DNA of 64,000 nucleotides, taken from Agromyces sp. Leaf222 (lineage in GTDB: Bacteria; Actinomycetota; Actinomycetes; Actinomycetales; Microbacteriaceae). The position numbers and the translations under genes were made by a program. Shown here one piece after another: positions 1-8,322 of the stretch (the first letter of the stretch is position 1; each line of letters starts with the position of its first letter). The DNA lies in NCBI RefSeq assembly GCF_001421565.1, contig NZ_LMKQ01000001.1, positions 2,226,605 to 2,290,604 on the forward strand. The letters run 5' to 3'. The notes under the pieces are model-generated. The model was not told the DNA's origin and made no database searches. It saw only the letters and a list, made by a program, of their open reading frames with translations.

Positions 1-1308
1 CGGCACGACATCGCCGCGGTGGGCATCACCAACCAGCGCGAGACCGCCGTGGTCTGGGACAAGAACACCGGTCAGCCGGTCTACAACGCGATCGTCTGGC
101 AGGACACCCGCACCCAGTCGATCGTCGACCGCCTCGCGGCGGACGGCGGCGTCGAACGCTTCAAGCCGATCGTCGGCCTGCCCCTGGCGACGTACTTCTC
201 CGGCACGAAGATCGTGTGGATCCTCGAGAACGTCGAGGGCGCACGCGAGAAGGCCGAGGCGGGCGATCTGCTGTTCGGCACGACCGATACATGGGTGCTC
301 TGGAACCTCACGGGCGGCGTCGACGGCGGCGTGCACGCGACGGATGTCACGAACGCCAGCCGAACCCTCTTCATGGATCTCGAGACGCTGCAGTGGCGCG
401 ACGACATCCTCGAGGCGTTCGACGTGCCGAAGTCGATGCTCCCCGAGATCCGCTCCTCCTCCGAGGTCTACGGCACTGCCAGCCTGTCGAGCCTCCTCCG
501 CGAGGTCCCCGTCGCCGGCATCCTCGGCGACCAGCAAGCCGCCACGTTCGGCCAGGCCGCGTTCGACGCGGGCGAATCGAAGAACACGTACGGCACCGGC
601 AACTTCCTGATCTTCAACACCGACACCGAGATCGTGCACTCGAAGAACGGCCTGCTCACGACGCTGGGGTACAAGCTCGGCGACCAGCCGGCCCACTACG
701 CGCTCGAGGGGTCGATCGCCGTCACGGGGTCGCTGATCCAGTGGCTGCGCGACAACCTCGGCCTGATCTCGAGCGCACCCGAGGTCGAGGAGCTCGCCAA
801 GACGGTCGACGACAACGGCGGTGCGTACTTCGTGCCGGCGTTCTCGGGTCTGTTCGCGCCGTACTGGCGTTCGGACGCCCGCGGCGCGCTCGTCGGTCTC
901 ACGAGGTACGTGAACAAGGGGCACATCGCCCGCGCCGCGCTCGAGGCGACCGCGTTCCAGACCAGGGAGGTGCTCGAGGCCGTCAACGCCGACTCCGGGG
1001 TCGACCTCACGGAGCTCAAGGTCGACGGCGGCATGATCGCGAACAACACGCTCATGCAGTTCCAGGCCGACATCCTCGGCGTTCCGGTGGTGCGCCCCGT
1101 GGTCGCCGAGACCACCGCGCTCGGCGCCGCGTACGCGGCCGGACTCGCGGTCGGGTTCTGGTCCAACCTCGACGAGCTCCGCGCCAACTGGCAGGAGGAC
1201 TCCCGCTGGGAGCCGAAGATGGACGCCGAGGAGCGCGATCGCCAGATCCGCCTCTGGAAGAAGGCCGTCACGAAGACCTTCGACTGGGTCGACGACGACG
1301 TGAAGTGA
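1..1308 (+). CDS. glpK: Glycerol kinase, 5'-truncated by window edge
   Basis: Glycerol kinase phosphorylates glycerol to sn-glycerol-3-phosphate with ATP in the cytoplasm. The reading frame is open from base 1. The first visible residues lead into GITNQRE and the IVWQDTRT region typical of FGGY-family glycerol kinases. The C-terminal ATPase half shows [15 protein letters not shown] and the VDGGM(I)xNN motif near the end. About 435 residues are present against roughly 500 for the family, so some 65-70 N-terminal residues lie upstream of the window. It ends at TGA 1306-1308, followed directly by a strong hairpin shared with the convergent trpD. The family assignment is secure; regulation cannot be judged without the upstream region. 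Confidence 0.95.
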   Translation, partial: RHDIAAVGITNQRETAVVWDKNTGQPVYNAIVWQDTRTQSIVDRLAADGGVERFKPIVGLPLATYFSGTKIVWILENVEGAREKAEAGDLLFGTTDTWVLWNLTGGVDGGVHATDVTNASRTLFMDLETLQWRDDILEAFDVPKSMLPEIRSSSEVYGTASLSSLLREVPVAGILGDQQAATFGQAAFDAGESKNTYGTGNFLIFNTDTEIVHSKNGLLTTLGYKLGDQPAHYALEGSIAVTGSLIQWLRDNLGLISSAPEVEELAKTVDDNGGAYFVPAFSGLFAPYWRSDARGALVGLTRYVNKGHIARAALEATAFQTREVLEAVNADSGVDLTELKVDGGMIANNTLMQFQADILGVPVVRPVVAETTALGAAYAAGLAVGFWSNLDELRANWQEDSRWEPKMDAEERDRQIRLWKKAVTKTFDWVDDDVK

Positions 1309-1324
1309 TCCTCCGGCACTGACA

Positions 1325-1361
1325 CGACACGGGCCCCGCGGATGCCGCGGGGCCCGTGTCG
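1325..1361. terminator. Bidirectional terminator between glpK and trpD
   Basis: A perfect 17-bp stem (1325-1341 with 1345-1361) encloses a 3-nt loop. It lies between two converging genes and could end both transcripts. There is no U-tract, which is usual in high-GC actinobacteria. Confidence 0.8.
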
Positions 1362-1392
1362 CGCGTTCGCCCGCCGCAGCGTGCGAGCCGCC

Positions 1393-2445
1393 TCAGCGCC
1401 GGGTGGCGGCGACCCATTCGTCGAGCTTGCGCGCTGCCGCGCCGCTGTCGATCGTCTCGGCGGCGATGACCATCTGCTCGGCGAAGCGGTCGAGGATCGA
1501 TCGCTGCACCTGGGACGGATCCTGCGCCAGCGCGAACGACACGAGCCCGGCGGCGGCGTTCAGCACGACGATGTCGCGAACCGGACCCTGCTCGCCCGCA
1601 AGCACGCGGTGCACGACCTCCGCGTTGAACGCCGCGTCGCCACCGGCGAGCTGCCCGATCTTCGCGCGGGCGATGCCGAGGTCGCGCGGATCGAGGTCGT
1701 GCTCCTTCACCGTGCCGCGAGAGACCTCCCAGACGTGGCTGTGGCCGGTCGTCGTGAGTTCGTCGAGCCCGTCGTCGCCGCGGAACACGAGTGCCGTCGC
1801 GCCACGCGTCTGGAAGACGCCGACGATCAGCGGCACGCGGTCGAGGTGCGCCACGCCGACGGCGGATGCCTCGGGCCGCGCGGGGTTGCAGAGCGGGCCG
1901 AGGAAGTTGAAGACGGTAGGCACGCCGAGCTGGGCGCGTACGGCGCCGGCATGCCGGAATCCGGGGTGGAACGCCGAGGCGAACGCGAACGTGATGCCGG
2001 CCTCGTCGAGCACGGCCCCGACACGGTCGGCCGACAGGGTGAGGTCGATGCCGAGCGCTGCGAGCACGTCGGACGAGCCGGAGGCCGAGCTGGCCGCGCG
2101 ATTGCCGTGCTTGATCACGGGAACGCCGGATGCCGCGGCGACCACGGACGCCATGGTCGACACGTTCACCGTGCCGAACCGGTCGCCTCCGGTGCCGACG
2201 ATGTCCAGCGCCATCGGATCCACGTCGAGCGGAACGGCGTGCTCGAGCACGGCATCCCGGAAGCCGACGACCTCGTCGACCGTCTCGCCCTTGGCACGGA
2301 GCGCCACGAGGAACGCCGCAAGCTGCGCTTCGGTGGCTGCGCCCGTCATGACCTGCTCCATGCACCACGCGGCATCCGACACGCTGAGGTCCTCTCCTGC
2401 GAGGAGGGCGGTCAGGATCACGGGCCAGGTCTGATCGGCGGACAT
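1393..2445 (-). CDS. trpD: Anthranilate phosphoribosyltransferase
   Basis: TrpD transfers the phosphoribosyl group of PRPP to anthranilate, the second step of tryptophan synthesis. The glycine-rich PRPP site VGTGGD and the NVST and KHGNRAASS motifs are all present, in the order expected for the family. I chose ATG 2445 (MSADQTW, 350 aa) over ATG 2463, because a TAGGAT -10 element (2458-2453) sits exactly 7 nt before it. That predicts a leaderless mRNA, and the upstream ATG overlaps the -10 itself. The divergent neighbour is ctaE; the trpD/ctaE arrangement is conserved in actinobacteria. The rest of the trp pathway is not in the window. Confidence 0.93.
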   Translation of the reverse strand: MSADQTWPVILTALLAGEDLSVSDAAWCMEQVMTGAATEAQLAAFLVALRAKGETVDEVVGFRDAVLEHAVPLDVDPMALDIVGTGGDRFGTVNVSTMASVVAAASGVPVIKHGNRAASSASGSSDVLAALGIDLTLSADRVGAVLDEAGITFAFASAFHPGFRHAGAVRAQLGVPTVFNFLGPLCNPARPEASAVGVAHLDRVPLIVGVFQTRGATALVFRGDDGLDELTTTGHSHVWEVSRGTVKEHDLDPRDLGIARAKIGQLAGGDAAFNAEVVHRVLAGEQGPVRDIVVLNAAAGLVSFALAQDPSQVQRSILDRFAEQMVIAAETIDSGAAARKLDEWVAATRR

Positions 2446-2452
2446 GCTCACG

Positions 2453-2458
2453 ATCCTA
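2453..2458 (-). promoter_or_regulatory. -10 element of leaderless trpD
   Basis: TAGGAT on the minus strand is followed by 7 nt and then ATG 2445, so transcription should begin at or next to the start codon. No Shine-Dalgarno sequence is present. Confidence 0.6.
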
Positions 2459-2500
2459 GCCACCGGATTCAGGGCCGATTCACGGGCCGTTCACACCCCG

Positions 2501-2521
2501 GGTTAGGGTGACCTAACCGCA
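2501..2521. promoter_or_regulatory. Candidate DtxR/IdeR-type iron box between trpD and ctaE
   Basis: The inverted repeat GGTTAGG-gtga-CCTAACC occupies 2501-2518. The 19-mer at 2503-2521 matches 14 of 19 positions of the DtxR/IdeR consensus TTAGGTTAGCCTAACCTAA (counted by eye). It lies about 53 bp upstream of the ctaE -10 and about 58 bp upstream of the trpD start. Just upstream, at 2472-2494, there is a near-direct repeat (GGGCCGATTCAC / GGGCCGTTCAC). The operator role is inferred from sequence only. Confidence 0.45.
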
Positions 2522-2573
2522 TCCGGGGCGACACGAGTCCCGAGGATGACGAAAACTCAGTGCTGATTTCAGC

Positions 2574-2579
2574 CATAAT
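2574..2579 (+). promoter_or_regulatory. -10 element of leaderless ctaE
   Basis: CATAAT is followed by 7 nt and then GTG 2587, the usual geometry for a leaderless transcript. I see no convincing -35. Confidence 0.6.
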
Positions 2580-2586
2580 GGTCTTC

Positions 2587-3216
2587 GTGACGAGCACCTC
2601 ATTGACTTTCCAGGCGAGCGCGCCGGTGATCAAACGACCGAACACCGTAGCGGTGGGCACGATCGTCTGGCTCGGCAGCGAGGTCATGTTCTTCGCGGGC
2701 CTCTTCGCGATCTACTTCACGCTCCGGTCGATGTCGCCCGAGCTGTGGGCGGCGCAGGCCGACGTGCTGAACTTCCCGTTCTCGCTGACGAACACGATCA
2801 TCCTCGTGCTCTCGTCGGTGACCTGCCAGTTCGGCGTGTTCGCGGCGGAGCGCATGCAGCCGTACGCCACCGGCTGGAAGCCGACGCAGTGGGGCATGGT
2901 CGAGTGGTTCTTCCTCACCTTCGCCATGGGCGCGATCTTCGTCTCCGGCCAGGTCTGGGAGTACGCGACCCTCGTCTCCGAGGGCATCTCGCTCTCGTCC
3001 GACTCGTACGGGTCCGCCTTCTACCTCACCACCGGTTTCCACGGCCTGCACGTGACCGGCGGTCTGATCGCGTTCCTCCTCGTCATCGGCCGCGTGTTCG
3101 CGGTCAAGAACTTCGGTCACAAGGAGGCCACGAGCGCGATCGTCGTGTCCTACTACTGGCACTTCGTCGATGTCGTCTGGATCGGCCTGTTCCTGGTCAT
3201 CTACGTCCTCAAATAA
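2587..3216 (+). CDS. ctaE: Cytochrome c oxidase subunit III
   Basis: This is subunit III of the aa3-type terminal oxidase, a membrane protein of the bc1-aa3 respiratory supercomplex. The protein (209 aa) has about five hydrophobic segments. The family signatures are visible: [15 protein letters not shown] near the start, the TGFHGLHV motif in the middle, and [11 protein letters not shown] near the C-terminus. I chose GTG 2587 (MTSTSLTF) rather than ATG 2560, since a CATAAT -10 lies 7 nt before GTG and would overlap the longer form. It is the first gene of ctaE-qcrC-qcrA-qcrB, an arrangement well known in actinobacteria. Confidence 0.95.
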   Translation: MTSTSLTFQASAPVIKRPNTVAVGTIVWLGSEVMFFAGLFAIYFTLRSMSPELWAAQADVLNFPFSLTNTIILVLSSVTCQFGVFAAERMQPYATGWKPTQWGMVEWFFLTFAMGAIFVSGQVWEYATLVSEGISLSSDSYGSAFYLTTGFHGLHVTGGLIAFLLVIGRVFAVKNFGHKEATSAIVVSYYWHFVDVVWIGLFLVIYVLK

Positions 3217-3265
3217 CCTGCAGCAGGAGCGCCAACCCAGCATGCACGCGAACAGGAAGAACCCC

Positions 3266-4060
3266 ATGAACCGCCAGAAGCGACGCACAGGCCGCAGGCA
3301 CCCCCTCGCCACGGTCGCACTGCTCGCGATCGGCCTCATCTTCACGGGCGGCGCCTATGCCGCCCTGAGCGCCGGCACCACCGCGCAGGCCGAGACCGAC
3401 CTCACCTCGCAGCAGACGATCGAAGAGGGCAAGAAGCTCTTCCAGGCGAACTGCGCGACCTGCCACGGCCTCTCCGCCCAGGGCACCGAGACGGGCCCGA
3501 GCCTGGTCGGCGTCGGCGCCGCTTCGGTCGACTTCCAGGTCGGTACGGGCCGCATGCCCATGCAGATGCAGGGCCCGCAGGCCCAGGTCAAGCCGGTTCA
3601 GTTCACCGACGAGCAGATCCAGCAGTTGGCCGCGTTCGTGGCCTCGCTGGGCCCCGGCCCGTCGATCCCGCCCGCACACCTCGTCGACGGCGGCGGCGAC
3701 GCCGCGAACGGCGCCGAGCTCTTCCGCATCAACTGCGCGATGTGCCACAACGTCGCCGGTGCAGGTGGCGCGCTCACCGAGGGCAAGTTCGCCCCGGCGC
3801 TCACCGAGACCAGCGGCGTGCACATCTACGAGGCCATGGTCACCGGCCCCCAGAACATGCCCGTCTTCAGCGATCTCAACATCTCGCCCGAAGACAAGCG
3901 CGACATCATCACGTACCTGAAGTACGTGCAGGACAACCGGTCTCCCGGTGGATTCGAGCTCGGCTCCCTCGGCCCGGTCGCCGAGGGCCTGTTCATCTGG
4001 ATCTTCGGTCTCGGCGCGATCGTCGCGATCACCGTGTGGATCACGGCGAAGTCCAACTAA
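3266..4060 (+). CDS. qcrC: Cytochrome bc1 complex diheme cytochrome c subunit
   Basis: QcrC is the diheme cytochrome cc that passes electrons from the bc1 complex to the oxidase, replacing soluble cytochrome c in actinobacteria. A basic N-terminus and one hydrophobic anchor (about residues 13-35) precede two extracellular cytochrome c domains with heme motifs CATCH (Cys63, Cys66, His67) and CAMCH (Cys157, Cys160, His161). A C-terminal membrane segment follows. ATG 3266 has AGGAAG at 6 nt, giving 264 aa. ATG 3242 (272 aa) has GGAG at 12 nt and cannot be excluded. It lies between ctaE and qcrA in the operon. Confidence 0.95.
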   Translation: MNRQKRRTGRRHPLATVALLAIGLIFTGGAYAALSAGTTAQAETDLTSQQTIEEGKKLFQANCATCHGLSAQGTETGPSLVGVGAASVDFQVGTGRMPMQMQGPQAQVKPVQFTDEQIQQLAAFVASLGPGPSIPPAHLVDGGGDAANGAELFRINCAMCHNVAGAGGALTEGKFAPALTETSGVHIYEAMVTGPQNMPVFSDLNISPEDKRDIITYLKYVQDNRSPGGFELGSLGPVAEGLFIWIFGLGAIVAITVWITAKSN

Positions 4061-4098
4061 GCGCACGTCGGTACCGAAGTACCTGAAGAAGGAGAACC

Positions 4099-5175
4099 AT
4101 GGCCCAGGACGACCACAGCGGAGCTGAGCTCGCCGCTGCCGACTCGTCGCATGCCGCGCACGAATCCGATGCCTCCCCGGGCACCGCGCTGATCGTTCAG
4201 GACGCATTCGCGAACCCCGGATTCCCGCCGCATCGCCCCCGTGTCACCGACGAGGACCCCAAGCGGGAGAAGCGCGCGCAGCGCACCGTCTACACGCTCT
4301 TCTACCTGTCGGCGCTCGGCAGCCTGTGGGCGGTCGCCGCCTACATGCTCTTCCCGATGGAGTCGAACAACGTCGGCGACGTCCGGCTGAACAACCTCTT
4401 CATCGGCCTCGGCGCAGCCCTCGCGCTGCTGGCCCTCGGCATCGGCATCGTGCACTGGGGCAAGGCCGTCATGGTCGACGTCGAGCTCGTCGACGAGCGC
4501 CACGAGATCGGCGGCTCTCCCGAGACGCAGGCTGCTGCGGCCAAGGTGTTCACCGACGCGGACCGCGAGTCCGGCTTCACCCGCCGCGCCGTGATCCGAA
4601 ACAGCCTCATCGGTGCGATCGTCGTGTTCCCGCTTCCCGCCGTCGTGCTCTTCCGCGGCTTCGCCCCGCAAGACCAGCTGCCGGTGCCGCTCCTCAGCCA
4701 CACCATGTGGCGCAAGGGCACCCGACTCGCCCTCGACCCGAGTGGCGTGGCCATCAAGGCCTCCGACGTCACGATCGGCAGCGCGTTCCACGTCATCCCC
4801 GAAGGACTCGCCGAACTCGAGCACGGCAAGCTCGAAGAGAAGGCGAAGGCCGCAGTCCTCCTGATGCGCCTCGACCCGAGCGACCTCAACCAGCTCCCCG
4901 AACGTGAGAGCTGGTCGTACGACGGCATCGTCGCGTACTCCAAGATCTGCACGCACGTCGGATGCCCCGTTGCGCTCTACGAGCAGCACACGCACCACCT
5001 GCTCTGCCCGTGCCACCAGTCCCAGTTCGACGTCGCGAACCACTGCGAGGTCATCTTCGGACCGGCCAAGCGGCCGCTGCCCCAGCTGCCGATCGCCATC
5101 GACGACGAGGGTTACCTCATCGCGCAGAGCGACTTCACCGAACCCGTCGGCCCGAGCTTCTGGGAGCGTCATTGA
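4099..5175 (+). CDS. qcrA: Cytochrome bc1 complex Rieske iron-sulfur subunit
   Basis: QcrA carries the Rieske [2Fe-2S] centre that accepts electrons from menaquinol. The protein has 358 aa and three hydrophobic segments in its N-terminal half, as in other actinobacteria. The C-terminal domain has the cluster motifs CTHVGC (ligands Cys284 and His286, disulfide Cys289) and CPCHQS (ligands Cys303 and His306, disulfide Cys305). The start has a strong AAGGAG site at the right spacing. The stop codon overlaps the qcrB start, so the two are translationally coupled. Confidence 0.96.
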   Translation: MAQDDHSGAELAAADSSHAAHESDASPGTALIVQDAFANPGFPPHRPRVTDEDPKREKRAQRTVYTLFYLSALGSLWAVAAYMLFPMESNNVGDVRLNNLFIGLGAALALLALGIGIVHWGKAVMVDVELVDERHEIGGSPETQAAAAKVFTDADRESGFTRRAVIRNSLIGAIVVFPLPAVVLFRGFAPQDQLPVPLLSHTMWRKGTRLALDPSGVAIKASDVTIGSAFHVIPEGLAELEHGKLEEKAKAAVLLMRLDPSDLNQLPERESWSYDGIVAYSKICTHVGCPVALYEQHTHHLLCPCHQSQFDVANHCEVIFGPAKRPLPQLPIAIDDEGYLIAQSDFTEPVGPSFWERH

Positions 5176-6779
5176 GCACCGCATCGCCCACCACCGGCAC
5201 GCAGAAGCGGTCGTTCACGACCGCTGCCGCGGTCTACGTGAACGAACGCACGAGCGTCGCCGGCTTCATCAAGGAACTCGGCCGCAAGGCCTTCCCAGAC
5301 CACTGGTCGTTCCTCCTCGGTGAAGTCGCGCTCTTCTCGTTCGTCGTCATCCTGATCTCGGGCACGTTCCTGACGTTCTTCTTCCAGGCCTCGATGGCCG
5401 AGGTGCACTACGACGGTTCGTACGTCCCGCTGAAGGGCGTCGAGATGTCGGTCGCCATGGCGTCGACCCTCGATATCTCGTTCGACATCCGCGGCGGCCT
5501 GTTCGTGCGCCAGATGCACCACTGGGCTGCACTGCTCTTCGTGGCGGCGATCGGCCTGCACATGCTGCGCATCTACTTCACGGGTGCGTTCCGCAAGCCG
5601 CGCGAGTTCAACTGGGTGATCGGCTTCACGCTGTTCATCCTCGCCATGGCCGAGGGCTTCACGGGGTACTCGCTCCCCGACGACCTGCTCTCGGGCAACG
5701 GCCTCCGCATCATCGACGGCCTGGTCAAGGGCATCCCGCTGGTCGGCACCTGGATCTCCTTCCTCCTCTTCGGCGGGGAGTTCCCCGGCACGCAGATCGT
5801 CGGACGCCTGTACTCGTTGCACATCATGATCCTGCCCGCGCTGGTCATCGCATTCATCGCGCTGCACCTGGTGTTCGTCGTCGTGCACAAGCACACGCAG
5901 TACGCGGGCCCCGGCAAGACCCAGCAGAACGCCGTCGGCCCGCCCGTGCTGCCGGTGTACGCCGCGAAGGCCGGTGGCTTCTTCTTCATCATCTTCGGTG
6001 TCATCGCACTCATCGCGTCGCTGTTCACCATCAACCCGATCTGGAACTACGGCCCCTACGACCCCTCACCGGTGTCGGCGGGTACCCAGCCCGACTGGTA
6101 CATCGGCTTCGCCGACGGCGCGCTCCGCCTCATTCCGCCGGGATGGGAGTTCGTCTGGCTGGACCGCACGTGGTCCTTCAACATCCTCGTACCGCTCATC
6201 GCGATCGGGATCTTCATCGTCCTGGTGCTCATCTACCCCTTCATCGAGGCGTGGATCACCGGCGACAAGCGCGAGCACCACATCGCGGACCGTCCCCGCA
6301 ACGCTCCGACCCGCACGGCCATCGGCGCCGCCGGCGTGACGTTCTACGCGGGCCTCTGGGCCGCGGCGAGCTCGGACATCCTCGCGACGCACTTCTCGCT
6401 GACCATGGAGGGCGTGATCCACGCGCTCCAGGCCGTGGTGATCCTCGGACCCTTCATCGCGTTCTTCATCACGAAGCGCGTCTGCATCGCACTGCAGAAG
6501 AAGGATCGTGAGATCGTGCTGCACGGCTTCGAGTCCGGCCGCATCGTGCGCCTTCCCGGTGGCGAGTTCATCGAGGTGCACGAGCAGCTCGACGAGTACG
6601 ACCGCTGGCGACTCGTGAGCTTCGACGCGTACCAGCCGCTCATGATCCGCCCGAATGCTCGCGGCAAGATCACGGTCGGTCAGCGTTTCCGCGCCTCGCT
6701 CTCGCGCTGGTTCTTCGAGGACCGCATCGAGCCCGTCACCAAGGGCGAGATCGAGTCCGGCCACGACGGCCACCACTGA
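5172..6779 (+). CDS. qcrB: Cytochrome bc1 complex cytochrome b subunit
   Basis: QcrB holds the two b-hemes and the menaquinol sites of the bc1 complex. I place the start at TTG 5172, which overlaps the qcrA stop (ATTGA) and has GGGAG 5 nt upstream. This gives MSTASPTTG and 535 aa, close to the family length. The heme region has RQMHHWAAL and GYSLPDDL, and the quinol-site motif appears as PDWYIGF. A long cytoplasmic C-terminal tail is present, as in mycobacterial QcrB. Much longer upstream readings in the same frame run inside qcrA and are not real. Confidence 0.95.
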   Translation: MSTASPTTGTQKRSFTTAAAVYVNERTSVAGFIKELGRKAFPDHWSFLLGEVALFSFVVILISGTFLTFFFQASMAEVHYDGSYVPLKGVEMSVAMASTLDISFDIRGGLFVRQMHHWAALLFVAAIGLHMLRIYFTGAFRKPREFNWVIGFTLFILAMAEGFTGYSLPDDLLSGNGLRIIDGLVKGIPLVGTWISFLLFGGEFPGTQIVGRLYSLHIMILPALVIAFIALHLVFVVVHKHTQYAGPGKTQQNAVGPPVLPVYAAKAGGFFFIIFGVIALIASLFTINPIWNYGPYDPSPVSAGTQPDWYIGFADGALRLIPPGWEFVWLDRTWSFNILVPLIAIGIFIVLVLIYPFIEAWITGDKREHHIADRPRNAPTRTAIGAAGVTFYAGLWAAASSDILATHFSLTMEGVIHALQAVVILGPFIAFFITKRVCIALQKKDREIVLHGFESGRIVRLPGGEFIEVHEQLDEYDRWRLVSFDAYQPLMIRPNARGKITVGQRFRASLSRWFFEDRIEPVTKGEIESGHDGHH

Positions 6780-6791
6780 TCCATCCATTCA

Positions 6792-6850
6792 ACAGTTCGG
6801 GCACCGTGACCATGTCGTTCGATACGACCTGGTTCCGGTGCCCGAACTGT
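6792..6850 (+). promoter_or_regulatory. Nested hairpin enclosing a start codon
   Basis: A perfect 15-bp inverted repeat (6792-6806 with 6836-6850) is separated by 29 nt that contain the start codon of the next gene. Inside the loop is a second 5-bp hairpin (6814-6818 with 6824-6828). The right arm encodes the zinc-ribbon CPNC motif. It may end the qcr operon transcript, or hide the start site of the methyltransferase gene. Both roles are inferred. Confidence 0.55.
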
Positions 6851-7681
6851 CTGTCTGCCCTCTCCTCGATCGATCCCCTGGTGATCGGGTGCGAGAACGG
6901 CCATCGCTTCGACGTCGCGCGGCAGGGCACCGTCACCCTCCTTCCGCCACGTGCTCCCCGCACCGTGGGCGACGACCACGAGATGCTCACAGCTCGGGCA
7001 GCGTTGCTCGACTCCGCGCTGTACCGACCGATCGCCGAGGCGATCGCAGACCTTACGAGCGACGCTCTGCCACCGGCAGGCTCCGAGCAGGCCGGGCCTC
7101 GTCTCGTCGACTTCGGTTGCGGAACGGGCTATTACGCCGCACTGCTGGCATCCCGTATCGCCGCGTCCTCCGTGCTGCTCGCCGACCGCTCCCCCGTCGC
7201 CGTGCGCATGGCGACCCGCAATATCCCGGGTGCGAGCGGCGTGGTCCTCGACATCTGGCGCCCACTGCCCCTGCGCGATGCCGCTGCCGATCTCGCCCTC
7301 AACGTCTTCGCACCACGCAATCCCGAAGAGTACGCACGAGTCGTCCGCCCCGGCGGCATCCTCGTCGTCGTGGTCCCGCGTCAGCGCCACCTCGCCGAGC
7401 TCAGACGCGACGGCTCCGTGCTGTCAGTGCCCGCCGACAAGGAACGCACGGTCGCCGACTCGCTCGGTGCAGCCGGCTTCGAGGTGGCCGCCCGCTGCCG
7501 TGTGGAATACGAGGCGACCGTCACGGCGGAACAGAGGACGCATCTCATCTCCATGGGGCCTTCGGCGCACCACGCACGTGACACGACGACCGATGCCGTG
7601 AGCGCAGAGGTCTCCTCCGACGTGCCCGCGGCGACGCGGCCGGTGACGGTCTCGGTGGACGTCCTGGCCTTCCGCCGATAG
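6812..7681 (+). CDS. RlmA-like zinc-ribbon SAM methyltransferase
   Basis: This is a putative class I methyltransferase resembling the 23S rRNA guanine-N1 methyltransferases RlmA(I)/RlmA(II). The N-terminal zinc ribbon shows CPNC near residue 10 and CENGH near residue 27. The SAM-binding motif VDFGCGTGYY lies near residue 98, with LADRSP following as motif II. The length (about 289 aa) suits the family. ATG 6812 is preferred over GTG 6806. Neither has a Shine-Dalgarno sequence, and the start lies in the loop of a strong hairpin. The exact base modified cannot be told; an RlmA-type rRNA role is inferred from domain order. Confidence 0.8.
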   Translation: MSFDTTWFRCPNCLSALSSIDPLVIGCENGHRFDVARQGTVTLLPPRAPRTVGDDHEMLTARAALLDSALYRPIAEAIADLTSDALPPAGSEQAGPRLVDFGCGTGYYAALLASRIAASSVLLADRSPVAVRMATRNIPGASGVVLDIWRPLPLRDAAADLALNVFAPRNPEEYARVVRPGGILVVVVPRQRHLAELRRDGSVLSVPADKERTVADSLGAAGFEVAARCRVEYEATVTAEQRTHLISMGPSAHHARDTTTDAVSAEVSSDVPAATRPVTVSVDVLAFRR

Positions 7682-7782
7682 TCCCGAATCTGCCCGCAGT
7701 CGACCTGCACCACGTGGCTCTGCCTCCAGGCTCCGCCCGACGGAAGCATAGGACACTCCAGCACGCCGCCAGGTGCCCCTCA

Positions 7783-7802
7783 GAGACGCCAAACGGCGTC
7801 TC
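7783..7802 (+). terminator. Hairpin downstream of the methyltransferase gene
   Basis: An 8-bp stem (7783-7790 with 7795-7802) closes an AAAC tetraloop about 100 nt after the methyltransferase stop. It is a plausible terminator. The rest of the 7682-7852 spacer shows no gene. Confidence 0.4.
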
Positions 7803-7852
7803 GCGGGTCTGTGCAAGCCTCACTGGCGAGATCGCTGCAGGCGGGCACGCGA

Positions 7853-7888
7853 AAGCGGCCCCCGACACGATCGTGTCGGGGGCCGCTT
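7853..7888. terminator. Terminator of the ctaC-ctaD-ctaF operon
   Basis: A perfect 36-nt palindrome (18-bp arms 7853-7870 and 7871-7888) lies 11 nt after the ctaF stop on the minus strand. It could also stop forward transcription from the methyltransferase gene. Confidence 0.75.
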
Positions 7889-7899
7889 CGAGGTTCGGA

Positions 7900-8322
7900 T
7901 CAGCGCGCGAAGTTGCCGCGGTAGTACTCGTAGACCCAGCCGACGAGGCTGATCACGCCGAGGCCCACGGCGATGAACGAGATCCAGAAGCCGATCGCGA
8001 GGCCGGTGAACAGCAGCGCCGCGGAGCCCGCGAGCATGATCGGCCACCAGCTCCAGGGGCTGAAGAAGCCGAGCTCGGGGTCGCCGTCGTCGATGTTGGC
8101 GTCGAGACGGTCTTCGGGCAGCTCAGCACCCTGTGCCTTGTGCACGCGTCCGAGGTAGAACGCGATGAACGCGGCCAGGACGGCGCTCAGCGAGATGGCG
8201 ACGAGGCCCACCCACTCGACGCCGGGCTCGAGGTCATCGACTGCGGTCCACGCGATGTACACCGCGGCCGCGGCCGCGAAGAATCCCGCGAGGATCCAGA
8301 AGAGAACGACATTGGCGCGCAT
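7900..8322 (-). CDS. ctaF: Cytochrome c oxidase subunit IV (actinobacterial)
   Basis: CtaF is the small actinobacterial subunit IV of the aa3 oxidase. The protein (140 aa) has four hydrophobic segments, two before and two after a short charged loop, and the motif FFSPWSWWPI that marks this family. The ATG directly follows the ctaD stop (TAG ATG with no gap), so translation is coupled. It is the last gene of ctaC-ctaD-ctaF. Confidence 0.92.
   Translation of the reverse strand: MRANVVLFWILAGFFAAAAAVYIAWTAVDDLEPGVEWVGLVAISLSAVLAAFIAFYLGRVHKAQGAELPEDRLDANIDDGDPELGFFSPWSWWPIMLAGSAALLFTGLAIGFWISFIAVGLGVISLVGWVYEYYRGNFAR

Noticed and set aside
3170..3265. Longer N-terminus for QcrC from 3170
   Set aside because: It would overlap the ctaE 3' end and precede the signal anchor with unrelated residues; starts with ribosome sites lie at 3242 and 3266.
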